Shown here piece after piece: positions 44,955 through 54,013 of a DNA stretch of 64,000 bases; within the stretch, counting starts at the first letter, position 1, and each line of letters starts with the position of its first letter. Where the stretch lies: assembly GCF_002964785.1 (NCBI RefSeq), contig NZ_PQCC01000002.1:244832-308831 (forward strand). The letters are read 5' to 3'. The stretch comes from Pseudoalteromonas sp. T1lg48. GTDB lineage: Bacteria; Pseudomonadota; Gammaproteobacteria; Enterobacterales; Alteromonadaceae. The notes below the pieces were generated by a model, which saw only the letters and a program-made list of their open reading frames with translations, was not told where the DNA came from and did not search any database. Made by a program: the position numbers and the translations under genes.

Positions 44955-47098
44955 TATTTTTGCCTTTGTTCTTGTATTAATTCAAATAATTGTACCGTGG
45001 CCAGGGTGTCATTAATAGCGCGGTGATGCCCCTGAAGGTCAATACCCAGCTCCTTGCACAGCTTACCCAGGGAATAAGAGGCATATCCCGGCAGGTACTT
45101 GCGTGCCAAACGCACGGTGCACAGCTTAGGTAAAATTAAATTTCTGTCGGTACGGGCAAACTCGGCGCGTAAAAAGCCGTAGTCAAAATTGACATTGTGA
45201 GCAACAAAAATGGCCCCCTGTAAAAACTGCCACAGCGACGGAGCAATCTGCGCAAAGGTCGGCGCCTCGGCCACCAAGGCATTGTCTATGCCGGTCAACT
45301 CGGTAATATGGCGCGGAATATGACGTTCGGGGTTGATCAGTGAATGCCAGCGCGCCACCTCCTCGCCGTTCACCAGCTTGATAGCGGCGATTTCGGTCAC
45401 CCTGTGCGCATTCTTTTGCCCACCTGTGGTTTCAATATCCACCACCACATAGGGCTGCTCGGGGTTAACCTGCCAGCAAACGCTTTGCACTTGTACCTCG
45501 AAGCCGGCTCGTTGCAACTGGCGAATGGCGATCAGCTGATTGCGGCGCAGGCTATCGCCCGGCGCCTTAACCTCTTCAAAGCGCAGCTTGCCTTGCGCTA
45601 ACACCATCAAATCCGGGTAGCCGTCTTTGGCATTGACGAAATCCTTGGCCATCACGGTCAATTGCGCATAAATGGCCGACAAGGGTGCATGCTCAATCAG
45701 GCTCAGTAAGGGATCAAGCAGGTTTTCATGCCAGCGGATAAAGGCATTGGGCTGCTGGTAGTGCCGGGTGGCGTTAGCGGTAATATGATGCACCAGCTTG
45801 GACTTAGTATCACAAGCGGTAAACAGCGCCGCTATGGTGTCGCCATGCAACTGATAAAAACGCCCGTCGCGCAAACTGCTTGGGAATACATCAAACTCGG
45901 TGCACACGCCGCCCTCGGCACCGACAAAAAGCACATCCCAAAAGCACAGGGCAAAGAGATGGAGCCACAATTGGTTCTCGCAATGCAGCGCCTCGCTCCC
46001 CTGTTGACGATATAAATCGATGACCCCCTGCTCTACGTGGTGAGAGTAGGCCTCGTCTATGGCCAGAGGCTCGCCATCGCGCAATAGATCGGTCAAGGTG
46101 CTGGTACGCTTGCCCTGAAATTTAAGGGCATAAAAGTCCTGGGCAAAAAACAACACCTGCTCACAGCTGGGATCCTCGATTAAGGCCAACAACCGAGCCT
46201 CGACCCAGTCTTTATCACCGCGCTTATAGCGCTGGCGTACCACCAACTCCACAGCCTGAGGGTGTTCGCTCTGGGCCAGCAAGTCCAGCGCACCTTGCTC
46301 ATAACACTCTCCCAAAGCCAACAGTTTTTTACCCAGCACATACAGGGTTTCATGGCGGTAACGCTGTGCCAGAGCCCCATGTGCCTGCGGCGCCTGAGTT
46401 AAGGTTTGCGCCAAGGCGAGCAAATGGGGCTCCTCCTCCAAGGTTTTTGCCTGAGCGCGTACGTCACCAAAGAAAAAGGCACTTTTAGCCTCGTCGAGCT
46501 CATTAAAGCGCGCTCCGGTCTCCCCCTTGTTGGTGCGGCGAATACCGAGATCGCGCAATGAAAATTGCGTCATCGAGCTATTGATGCGACCAAAGAAGAC
46601 AAACAGCAGGTATTGCAGCACCGGATTATGGCTGTGTACCAGATAACTTAAAAACAGTTGGCTATGGCGCACATGACCAAAACTCAGGGTTTGCTGACAA
46701 TAGGCCAGCCACATCGGCTTTTTTGCGGAGAGGGCGATACCCGGTAACTCAAGCTCCTTACACAGATTAACCAACTCCAGCTTAGTAAGGGATTCAAGCC
46801 AGGCGGCAAACTCATGCTCCTGCACATAGCGCACCCACTGGCGACGTTTAAGCAACGCCAATGCCAGCGGCACATGGTCGATTTCTTCGTAATGTAGGCT
46901 GCTTTGCTCAACAAAGTCGGACTTACGGTTATACATGCGCACCAGCACACACTGGGCATGCTCGGGCAGGCTCAGAAATTCACTGATATAGCCGCGCTCG
47001 GCATCCGCACATAGATGCCAGGCGTGCTGCTGATGATAGTGGAGAAACTCTTTAAAATGCGCCAAGTAATAGCGTGGCGGTAGGACTTTCTTATCCAT
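44954..47098 (-). CDS. FAN1-like VRR-NUC nuclease fused to a DEDDh 3'-5' exonuclease
   Basis: This 714-residue protein appears to combine two nucleases. Residues 1-540 resemble bacterial FAN1: helical N-terminal regions (FNELDEAKSAFFFGDVRAQA is typical), then a VRR-NUC domain with Asp496 (DGYPDLMVL) and Glu509-Lys511 (FEEVKAPGDS). Residues 548-714 are a DnaQ-like exonuclease with Asp554/Glu556 (VVVDIETTGG), Asp639 (HNVNFDYGFL) and His692/Asp697 (HHRAINDTL). FAN1 incises near interstrand crosslinks and flaps, and a coupled exonuclease could trim the product (inference). The usual bacterial FAN1 ends near the VRR-NUC domain. The LysE gene follows with a 1-nt overlap. Confidence 0.88.
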   Translation of the reverse strand: MDKKVLPPRYYLAHFKEFLHYHQQHAWHLCADAERGYISEFLSLPEHAQCVLVRMYNRKSDFVEQSSLHYEEIDHVPLALALLKRRQWVRYVQEHEFAAWLESLTKLELVNLCKELELPGIALSAKKPMWLAYCQQTLSFGHVRHSQLFLSYLVHSHNPVLQYLLFVFFGRINSSMTQFSLRDLGIRRTNKGETGARFNELDEAKSAFFFGDVRAQAKTLEEEPHLLALAQTLTQAPQAHGALAQRYRHETLYVLGKKLLALGECYEQGALDLLAQSEHPQAVELVVRQRYKRGDKDWVEARLLALIEDPSCEQVLFFAQDFYALKFQGKRTSTLTDLLRDGEPLAIDEAYSHHVEQGVIDLYRQQGSEALHCENQLWLHLFALCFWDVLFVGAEGGVCTEFDVFPSSLRDGRFYQLHGDTIAALFTACDTKSKLVHHITANATRHYQQPNAFIRWHENLLDPLLSLIEHAPLSAIYAQLTVMAKDFVNAKDGYPDLMVLAQGKLRFEEVKAPGDSLRRNQLIAIRQLQRAGFEVQVQSVCWQVNPEQPYVVVDIETTGGQKNAHRVTEIAAIKLVNGEEVARWHSLINPERHIPRHITELTGIDNALVAEAPTFAQIAPSLWQFLQGAIFVAHNVNFDYGFLRAEFARTDRNLILPKLCTVRLARKYLPGYASYSLGKLCKELGIDLQGHHRAINDTLATVQLFELIQEQRQK

Positions 47099-47158
47099 GC
47101 AAGCACACAGTTAGGTAAAACTAACCGTGAGATTAACACTGTTTATTTATACAGTAAA

Positions 47159-47752
47159 CTATTGAGCTTGCCATTGTTTTGCGACCAGGACCTGCTCGTC
47201 GAGTAACACCTGCCCTTCGAATACCTGCCCCGTGCGCACCTCACCCACTCCCTTGGGTGTGCCGGATAACAACCAGTCACCGTCTTGCAAACGCTGCCAG
47301 CTGGCCAGCTCATCAATGGCCGCTTGCACTGGATACAACATCTGCGTGGTCTGGCCCTCTTGTATCAGCTCGCCGTCGATATACAAACGCAGCGACAGCC
47401 GAGCGATATCGGTCTCGTCGATGGCGACAAAGTCACTGGCCAGCACGGCGCCGTCAAAACTTTTTGCCCGCTCCCAGGGCAAGCCCTTGGCCTTTAGCTC
47501 GCTTTGCAGGGCCCGCTTGGTGAGGTCCAAAGCAAAGGCCACGGCAACGGGGCGATTGTTTTTAATGGCAAAACACAGCTCCCCTTCATAGTGCAGAGCC
47601 TCATTTTGATGCTGCGATTGCAACACATCGGCCAGTGCCGAAGGTGGCTTGTTGAAGATCACCATGGCATCGGGCATGGCATTATCCAGCTCCTTGATAT
47701 GCTCAACATAATTACGACCTATGCAGGTGATTTTACCGGGTTTGGTGACCAT
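47159..47752 (-). CDS. Fumarylacetoacetate hydrolase family protein
   Basis: The product is 197 residues and matches the short FAH-fold enzymes (YcgM type) that act as acylpyruvase or oxaloacetate decarboxylase. Metal ligands are in LHYEGELCFAIKN (E-x-E) and the FDGAVLASDFV segment; the end has DGDWLLSGTPKGVG. The N-terminus PGKITCIGRNYVEHIKEL is typical. The specific substrate cannot be assigned. It is a single gene, upstream of the nuclease gene on the same strand. Confidence 0.88.
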   Translation of the reverse strand: MVTKPGKITCIGRNYVEHIKELDNAMPDAMVIFNKPPSALADVLQSQHQNEALHYEGELCFAIKNNRPVAVAFALDLTKRALQSELKAKGLPWERAKSFDGAVLASDFVAIDETDIARLSLRLYIDGELIQEGQTTQMLYPVQAAIDELASWQRLQDGDWLLSGTPKGVGEVRTGQVFEGQVLLDEQVLVAKQWQAQ

Positions 47753-47925
47753 TACTTTATCTCGTCTGTTGATTTTGCTTCAGTGTATGGCGCCACTTGC
47801 ACCATCGCAAGCACCTGAGCTCGGCCGCACACATTTTTGCAATCGACGCGACTACTGCGCTGGATCAAACCCATAAAGTCGGTTTTTTGGTTAACTAGTA
47901 TCAGGAGCTGACTCGGGAGAAACTC

Positions 47926-48162
47926 ATGCCCAGGCTTTCCACCTTAACCCTACTCAAGGTCATTATTGTTTTTGGCGTACTGCTGATCATCGGCGGTCAT
48001 ACCTTGCTGGTGACGGACTCGTTTCGTGATTATTTTGGCATTTACAGCTTTATGATTGGCGCTGTCTGTATTGCACTGGGCTTAATCATGTCTTTGCCGA
48101 CTAAGATCTATCTGACCATCTTGTTGATGCGCAATGAGGGCAAGGAGAGTAAATTTAAGTGA
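47926..48162 (+). CDS. Small membrane protein of unknown function
   Basis: The product is 78 residues with two hydrophobic helices (LLKVIIVFGVLLIIGGHTLLV and FMIGAVCIALGLIMSLPT) and a basic, charged C-terminus (MRNEGKESKFK). GGGAGAAACTC precedes the ATG, which supports a real gene. No family is recognised. It is transcribed alone between two minus-strand genes. Confidence 0.7.
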   Translation: MPRLSTLTLLKVIIVFGVLLIIGGHTLLVTDSFRDYFGIYSFMIGAVCIALGLIMSLPTKIYLTILLMRNEGKESKFK

Positions 48163-48197
48163 GGTAACGACTCACTGAGCCGCTACCTCTCGGTCGA

Positions 48198-49493
48198 TTA
48201 CGACTTTTCTTGTAGTGTGCGAGCTACGGTACGCATACCCAGGGTGGTTGCGCCGGCAGACCATAGGCTGGTTGGGCTGTTTTGGAAGGCCGCTGCCAGG
48301 TCCATATGCACCCATCCCTTACCTTCGTCGCGAACAAAGCGTGATAAGAAGCCCGCAGCATTCGAAGCGCCACCAAAGCCACCGCCTTTTTGCGGACGAC
48401 TGTTTGCTGTGTCGGCATAAGGTGAAGGACAGTTGTTCTGGTGGAATTTCTCCAACGGCAGTGGCCACGCGCCTTCAAATTCTTCGCTGGCAAAGCCTTC
48501 AACGTCACGCACCATGTCTTTATCCAGACCGAATAGCGCATTGTATTCCTGACCTACCGCAACCAAAGCCGCACCGGTTAGGGTTGCTGCGTTGATAATG
48601 GTGGCTGCACCCGTTTCACTGGCAGCCATTAGGCCATCGGCCAATACCAAACGACCTTCGGCATCGGTGTTAACGATTTCAACCGTGGTGCCATTTTTGT
48701 AGGTAAGAATGTCGCCCAGCTTGTAGGCATGACCCGAGATCAGGTTCTCGGCACAACATAGGAACAGCTTAACACGCTTGTCCAGACCGCGATTAATCGC
48801 CAGTGCCAGACCGGCAGTAACCGTTGCTGCACCGCCCATGTCACACTTCATGGTCAGCATGCCTTCGCTTGGCTTGATTGAGTAACCGCCGGAATCGAAG
48901 GTGATACCCTTACCAACCAGGGCCGAAGCCACAGGGGCGTTATCATCGCCGGTTGGGTTAAAGTCGAGCTCAAGCAAAACCGGTGGACGCTCACTGCCGC
49001 GACCTACCTCGTAGATACCAATCCATTGCTGCTCTTTTAGCGCTTCGCCCTTGATGATCTGGTAGCTCACGTGCTCAGGAGCAAGTGACTGGATAAACTC
49101 ACCGGCTTTTTCTGCCAGGCTTTCCGGGTAGATGTCTTCGGCGGTGCCGTTGATCATCTGACGCATCCAGATGGCCGACTGCTTAAGTGCCGCCAGCTCT
49201 TTTAAATCACTTTGCTCGTTATCAACGAATTCAACGCCATCTAGTACTTTTGGGCTCACAAAACCTTGGTAGAAAGCCCACTGACTTTCTGTGCACCAGG
49301 CATCACCCACTAGAGTGACGGCTTTTACACCCTGATTGGCAACGGCACGACCGGCCTTTTGCACATTGATCAGGGTGTCGGTTTCGCTTAGGTGCACGAT
49401 TGCACCTTGCTCATTGAAAGAAAGGTTTGCTGCCTCACCCCAATGACCTGGGGCTGCCTGCTCGCTTAGTTGTACTAAAAATTGTTGACTCAT
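48198..49493 (-). CDS. pepB: Aminopeptidase B (M17 family)
   Basis: PepB is a cytoplasmic metal-dependent aminopeptidase releasing N-terminal residues from peptides. The 431-residue protein shows the M17 metal and catalytic motifs LVGKGITFDSGGYSIKPSEG, KCDMGGAATVTAGLA and VNTDAEGRLVLADGLM. Length and N-terminus are close to E. coli PepB (427). A second, more divergent M17 protein is encoded at 58824. Confidence 0.93.
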   Translation of the reverse strand: MSQQFLVQLSEQAAPGHWGEAANLSFNEQGAIVHLSETDTLINVQKAGRAVANQGVKAVTLVGDAWCTESQWAFYQGFVSPKVLDGVEFVDNEQSDLKELAALKQSAIWMRQMINGTAEDIYPESLAEKAGEFIQSLAPEHVSYQIIKGEALKEQQWIGIYEVGRGSERPPVLLELDFNPTGDDNAPVASALVGKGITFDSGGYSIKPSEGMLTMKCDMGGAATVTAGLALAINRGLDKRVKLFLCCAENLISGHAYKLGDILTYKNGTTVEIVNTDAEGRLVLADGLMAASETGAATIINAATLTGAALVAVGQEYNALFGLDKDMVRDVEGFASEEFEGAWPLPLEKFHQNNCPSPYADTANSRPQKGGGFGGASNAAGFLSRFVRDEGKGWVHMDLAAAFQNSPTSLWSAGATTLGMRTVARTLQEKS

Positions 49494-49571
49494 AGGGGTC
49501 CTCTTGGACTGTGATTACAATTACCAGCAGTTTACACTAGGGTCATGCAGTTCTAAAGCGAAGTACGATTA

Positions 49572-50287
49572 ATGTTGTTTCTACCGCCTCTTCAAACCGC
49601 CACCCTGTTAAAACGTTATAAACGGTTTTTAGTGGATTTACGCCATTCCGATGGCCATGAATTTACCGTGCACTGCGCCAATACCGGCAAGATGACCGGC
49701 TGCGCCGAACCCGGTGTGATGGCCTACTATTCCACCAGCGACAATGCCAAGCGCAAATATGCGCACTCCTTGGAGCTATCAAGTAATCAAGCCGGCGACT
49801 TAATCTGTGTGAACACCGCCGTGGCCAACAAGGTGGCCATCGAAGCCATTGAAAAGGGCGTGATTGACGAACTGCAAGGCTATACTGAGCTGCTTAGTGA
49901 GGTGAAATATGGCGATGAAAACAGTCGTATCGATATTTTACTGCGCGATGCCAACAAGCCGGATTGCTATATTGAAGTGAAGTCGGTGACCTTATTGGAA
50001 AAAACGGCCAAGGCTATTTCCCCGATGCACAAACCCTGCGAGGGCAAAAACACTTGCGGGAACTTATGGCAATGAAGGCGCAGGGATACCGAGCCGTACT
50101 TTTGTTCGCCGTGCTGCACACCGGCATCGAACGCGTTAGCGCTGCGGCACATATAGATCCCACCTATGCAGAGCTATTACACCAGGCGGTTGAAGCCGGC
50201 GTCGAGGTTCTCGCCTATAAGGCAAATATCAGTGCCGAAGAGGTCGTCTTAAACCTGTCTGTGCCCTATGCTTTATATAAGCCATAA
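49572..50287 (+). pseudogene. sfsA: sfsA, interrupted by a frameshift
   Basis: SfsA is a nucleic-acid-binding protein with a nuclease-like fold, first linked to maltose metabolism and usually encoded before dksA. The N-terminal part (49572-50004) reads [20 protein letters not shown] then [13 protein letters not shown]. Then in an A6 run at 49999-50004 the frame is lost. With one extra A the sequence continues [18 protein letters not shown] and [20 protein letters not shown] to the stop at 50287, giving a normal 238-residue SfsA. So one A appears to be missing. This may be a true mutation, slippage in a homopolymer, or a sequencing error. Order sfsA-dksA-gluQ-pcnB is the usual one. Confidence 0.9.
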
Positions 50288-50588
50288 AATAAATTGGATA
50301 AGGCACTCTAACACTTGTAGCTGCTGCGGGGGCCCTTAAGCGCTGCTTTCACAACGACCTTAAGCGGTATTTTTACATTAACAAGCTCTTGAAATAAATT
50401 CGGACGGCCCAATATAAAGGCGAATTAAAAAACCAGCCCCCGGCTGGCGGCTCGGCTGAAAGCAAGAGCCGCAGCCAAGCCAAGGCAAGGTACTAAAATA
50501 AAAAGTGTTTGCTAAGGGGGTGGTATTTTGCTATTTATAGCCGCCGGTATTTACCGGGGACTTGGTATTAAGGATTTAGGAGATAGTT
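50288..50588 (+). promoter_or_regulatory. dksA leader region with structured sequences
   Basis: No gene lies in this 301-nt gap. It contains the promoter noted below and three stems: CCAGC-ccccg-GCTGG (about 50433-50447), GCGGCTC/GAGCCGC (about 50448-50473) and CCGGTA-tt-TACCGG (about 50545-50559). The stems would lie in the 5' untranslated part of dksA mRNA. GGAG sits about 7 nt before the ATG. Confidence 0.5.
50389..50418 (+). promoter_or_regulatory. Candidate sigma-70 promoter for dksA
   Basis: TTGAAA (50389-50394) is followed after 17 nt by ATATAA (50412-50417), a good -35/-10 pair. It is 170 nt upstream of the dksA start. Confidence 0.5.
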
Positions 50589-51032
50589 ATGCCAGAGCAG
50601 CGTAAATTAGGTTTGATCGCTCAGGCGGGGTTAGAGCCGTATCAGGAACAGCCAGGCGAAGAGTACATGAATGAAAAGCAACGTGCTCACTTTCGCAAAA
50701 TTCTGGAGTCATGGCGTAACGATCTAAGAAATGAAGTGGATCGCACAAAAACGCACATGCAAGACGAAGCTGCGAATTTCCCTGATCCGGTCGACCGTGC
50801 AGCCCAAGAAGAAGAATTCTCATTAGAGCTGCGTACTCGTGACCGCGAGCGTAAACTGATTAAGAAAATTGAAAAAACTCTAACCCTGATCGACGAAGAC
50901 GATTTTGGTTATTGTGAATCGTGCGGCATCGAAATCGGTATCCGCCGTCTTGAAGCTCGCCCTACGGCCGACCTGTGTGTTGACTGTAAAGCCTTGGCGG
51001 AAATCAAAGAGAAACAATCGGGTCGCGGTTAA
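50589..51032 (+). CDS. dksA: RNA polymerase-binding transcription factor DksA
   Basis: DksA binds the secondary channel of RNA polymerase and, with ppGpp, represses rRNA and activates amino-acid promoters. The 147-residue protein has the coiled coil with the tip [17 protein letters not shown] (DxxDxA acidic tip) and the zinc finger [15 protein letters not shown]...[11 protein letters not shown] with four cysteines. Start [14 protein letters not shown] has a clear GGAG upstream. gluQ follows after 6 nt, so they are co-transcribed. Confidence 0.98.
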   Translation: MPEQRKLGLIAQAGLEPYQEQPGEEYMNEKQRAHFRKILESWRNDLRNEVDRTKTHMQDEAANFPDPVDRAAQEEEFSLELRTRDRERKLIKKIEKTLTLIDEDDFGYCESCGIEIGIRRLEARPTADLCVDCKALAEIKEKQSGRG

Positions 51033-51038
51033 CACACC

Positions 51039-51974
51039 ATGACCCACTTGGATGGGGATCACGGCGCCACAGCCTATGTCGGCCGCTTTGCCCCTTCCCC
51101 TTCAGGCCCTCTTCACTTTGGCTCACTGGTTGCCGCCCTCGGCAGCTACCTTGACGCACATGCACATCAAGGACAGTGGCTGGTTCGTATTGAAGACATA
51201 GACACCCCCCGTGTGCGCCCCGGCGCCGACAGCGATATTCTCCATACCCTAGAAGCCTATGGCCTGCACTGGCACGGCGAAGTGATCTGGCAAAGCCAGC
51301 GGCTACCACGTTATGCCCAGGTGACCCAGCAGCTGATGGAACAAGGCCAGGTGTATGGCTGCCAATGTACCCGCAAAGAAATTAAAGCCTTAGGTGGTGT
51401 TTATAAGGGTCATTGCCGCAACTTACAGTTGCGCGGTGAACATTTGGCGCTGCGCTTGAAGCAGCAACAGCCGGTGTATCATTATCTGGATGCACTGCAA
51501 GGTCGGGTCGATATTGCCGCCTTGGAAGCCGAAGAAGACTACATAATTAAGCGCCGTGATGGCTTATTTGCCTATCAACTCGTGGTGGTGGTTGATGATA
51601 TGGACCAGGGTATTACCCATGTGGTTCGTGGTGCCGACCTGCTTATTCCGACAGCACGCCAAATCGGCCTGTTCCAGCAACTCGGATACCCAGCGCCGCA
51701 GTATATGCACCTGCCTCTGGCGGTCGCCAGTCCGGGCTTTAAGCTATCGAAACAAAATTATGCCCCGGCCATCGACAGGCAAAATCCTCAACCCGCATTG
51801 CTTGATGCCCTGCGCTTTCTCGGTTTTGCGCCCGATCCTGAGTTAGTCACCTACCCGGTTGCCGACATTCTTAGTTGGGCCCTTAGTCAATATCAACGCC
51901 AGTCTCTGCGCCGCGCCCTCGAAGTACAGGTTAGCGCAGACGCCAACGGCAAGACCCAAATTCAGCAGCTATAA
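51039..51974 (+). CDS. gluQ: Glutamyl-Q tRNA(Asp) synthetase
   Basis: GluQRS is a truncated GltX paralogue that attaches glutamate to the queuosine base of tRNA(Asp). The 311-residue protein has the HIGH-type motif PSPSGPLHFGSLVAALGS, the acceptor RIEDIDTPR, the zinc-site cysteines CQCTRKEIKALGGVYKGHC, and the KMSKS-type LSKQN; it lacks the anticodon-binding domain of GltX. It follows dksA closely (6-nt gap), the usual arrangement. Confidence 0.96.
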   Translation: MTHLDGDHGATAYVGRFAPSPSGPLHFGSLVAALGSYLDAHAHQGQWLVRIEDIDTPRVRPGADSDILHTLEAYGLHWHGEVIWQSQRLPRYAQVTQQLMEQGQVYGCQCTRKEIKALGGVYKGHCRNLQLRGEHLALRLKQQQPVYHYLDALQGRVDIAALEAEEDYIIKRRDGLFAYQLVVVVDDMDQGITHVVRGADLLIPTARQIGLFQQLGYPAPQYMHLPLAVASPGFKLSKQNYAPAIDRQNPQPALLDALRFLGFAPDPELVTYPVADILSWALSQYQRQSLRRALEVQVSADANGKTQIQQL

Positions 51975-52091
51975 CTGGCGCCAAGGCGTTAGCACAGCTA
52001 TTTTTATTCGCGCTCGCTTAATTTTTCTGCCGTGCTGGTATATTATAAGCCACTTTCACAATCGCCATAACTGTAGCCTAGGAGAGCGATT

Positions 52092-53519
52092 ATCATTTCT
52101 AAACTGTTTCAGCTATGCCGGCAGGTGTTGTCCGCAAAAGACGCAAGTGATGCCGAGCAAGGGCAAATCACCACCTTAAACGAGCCGGTTATCATTCCTC
52201 GAAGTGAGCACGGTATTTCCCGTAGCCAGTTTAGCCCCAATGCCCTGAAGGTATTGTACCGCCTAAAAGACGGCGGTTATGAGGCTTATCTGGTTGGCGG
52301 CTGTGTGCGCGATCTCCTGTTAGGCTTACAACCGAAAGACTTCGACGTAGTCACCAACGCCACCCCGGAGCAGGTTAAAAAGCTGTTTCGCAATTGCCGC
52401 TTGATTGGCCGTCGTTTTCGTCTTGCTCATATCGTTTTTGGTCGCGAAATTATCGAAGTAGCCACCATGCGTGGTCACCACGGTGGTTCCGGCGGCGGTA
52501 AAAACAATATCAGCCAGGCATCGGAACACGGCCAGTTATTGCGCGATAATGTCTACGGCACCATAGATGAAGATGCCGAGCGCCGCGATTTCACTATCAA
52601 TGCGCTGTATTACTCGATTCAAGACTTTTGCATTTACGATTATGCCAATGGCGTCAAAGCCATAAAGAATCGTCGTATTGAGCTGATTGGCGATCCGGAA
52701 ACCCGTTATCGCGAAGACCCGGTGCGCATGCTGCGCGCCATTCGTTTTGCTACCAAACTGGATATGTCTATTTCCGCCGCCACGGCCAAGCCGATAATGG
52801 AGCTGGCGGACTTGCTTTCCAATATTCCGCCGGCACGCTTATTCGAAGAATGCTTGAAGCTGTTTTTAAGCGGCAAGGCCGAGGCCAACTTTAAGGCTCT
52901 GCGTGAGTTTGGTTTGTTCAAGCATCTATTCCCTGCCTTGGATAAGATCCTTGATGCCAACCCGGACTCGCAGCAAGAACGCTTTATTACCCAGATGTTT
53001 ATCAATACCGATGCGCGCATCAATAATGATAAGAAGGTAACCCCGGCGTTTATCTTTGCCGCCTTGTTATGGTTCCCGCTGCTGCAGCGTTGCCAGGAAC
53101 TGATGCAGCGTGAGCAGTTGCCTCATTTCGATGCGCTGGCAGCGGCTATGAACCAGGTATTGAGCGAAAGCGCCCAACAGGTCGCGGTGCCGAAACGCTT
53201 TACCCTGGGCGCCCGCGATATTTGGCATATTCAACATCGCTTCGATAAGCGTAGCGGTCAACGCGCGTACCGTTTAAGCCAGCAGCCGCGCTTTAAAGCC
53301 GCCTATGACTTTATGCTGTTGTTGGTCGACAGCGGGCAGGACGAACTGAAAGAGCTGTGTGACTGGTGGACCGCCTACCTGAATGCCGACATAAATGGTC
53401 AAAAATTAATGGTGAAGTCCCTGGGTGGTAGTGGTAGTGGTAACAGCCGCCCCCGCCGTCGTCGCAGCGGTGGTTCTCGACGCAAAGGCAATAAGGCCGC
53501 GGGCGAGTCGTCATCATGA
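52092..53519 (+). CDS. pcnB: Poly(A) polymerase I, non-canonical start codon
   Basis: PcnB adds A tails to RNA 3' ends and promotes decay. It is a class II nucleotidyltransferase: YLVGGCVRDLLLGLQPKDFDV carries the catalytic Asp pair, and RRFRLAHIVFGREIIEVAT and RRDFTINALYY are the other core motifs. The C-terminus is basic (PRRRRSGGSRRKGNK). No ATG, GTG or TTG exists in frame between the stop at 52074 and the GTG at 52125. Yet residues encoded upstream (ISKLFQLCRQVLS) align with E. coli PcnB, and AGGAG lies at 52080-52084. So translation probably starts at ATC 52092 or ATT 52095. E. coli pcnB starts with AUU (established). folK overlaps by 4 nt. Confidence 0.93.
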   Translation: MISKLFQLCRQVLSAKDASDAEQGQITTLNEPVIIPRSEHGISRSQFSPNALKVLYRLKDGGYEAYLVGGCVRDLLLGLQPKDFDVVTNATPEQVKKLFRNCRLIGRRFRLAHIVFGREIIEVATMRGHHGGSGGGKNNISQASEHGQLLRDNVYGTIDEDAERRDFTINALYYSIQDFCIYDYANGVKAIKNRRIELIGDPETRYREDPVRMLRAIRFATKLDMSISAATAKPIMELADLLSNIPPARLFEECLKLFLSGKAEANFKALREFGLFKHLFPALDKILDANPDSQQERFITQMFINTDARINNDKKVTPAFIFAALLWFPLLQRCQELMQREQLPHFDALAAAMNQVLSESAQQVAVPKRFTLGARDIWHIQHRFDKRSGQRAYRLSQQPRFKAAYDFMLLLVDSGQDELKELCDWWTAYLNADINGQKLMVKSLGGSGSGNSRPRRRRSGGSRRKGNKAAGESSS

Positions 53520-54004
53520 GTTACCACACCGTTTACCTGGGATTAGGGGCCAATCTCAATGACCCCGTTGCACAGTTACAACAAGCGGTCGATGCCCTGA
53601 CGCAACTGCCAGGCACCCGAGCACATCGCTGCTCGGCGTTTTATGCCAGCAAGCCCATGGGACCACAAGATCAGCCGGATTATGTTAACGCGGTGATGGA
53701 GCTGCAATGTCAGCTCGCGCCCCATGAGCTCCTCGATGCCACTCAGGCCATCGAATTAAACCTCGGCCGCGTGCGTAAGGCCGAACGCTGGGGTCCACGG
53801 ACCCTGGACATAGATATCCTGCTTTTTGGCACCGAGTGCATCGACGATGAGCGTTTAACGGTGCCTCATTACGGCATGAAGGTGCGCGAATTCGTGCTTT
53901 ATCCGCTGTTTGAGCTGGCACCCGAACTCGAGTTACCCAATGGCAGCTCGGTGCGCAGCCTGACAACGCAAGTGCCTCGCAACGGCCTAGAACAACTCCA
54001 ATAA
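53516..54004 (+). CDS. folK: HPPK (2-amino-4-hydroxy-6-hydroxymethyldihydropteridine diphosphokinase)
   Basis: FolK transfers pyrophosphate from ATP to hydroxymethyl-dihydropterin in folate synthesis. The 162-residue protein starts VYLGLGANLNDPVAQLQQA. It has FYASKPMGPQDQPDYVNAV and the signature RWGPRTLDIDILLFG. Its ATG overlaps the pcnB stop (ATGA). panB follows 10 nt later. Folate and pantothenate genes together here are typical of gammaproteobacteria; PanB uses a folate cofactor. Confidence 0.97.
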   Translation: MSYHTVYLGLGANLNDPVAQLQQAVDALTQLPGTRAHRCSAFYASKPMGPQDQPDYVNAVMELQCQLAPHELLDATQAIELNLGRVRKAERWGPRTLDIDILLFGTECIDDERLTVPHYGMKVREFVLYPLFELAPELELPNGSSVRSLTTQVPRNGLEQLQ

Positions 54005-54013
54005 GGAAAGCTA

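Noticed and set aside
52125..52127. GTG as the start of pcnB
   Set aside because: It has no ribosome-binding site and would remove 11 residues that align with E. coli PcnB; the upstream AGGAG with ATC or ATT fits better.
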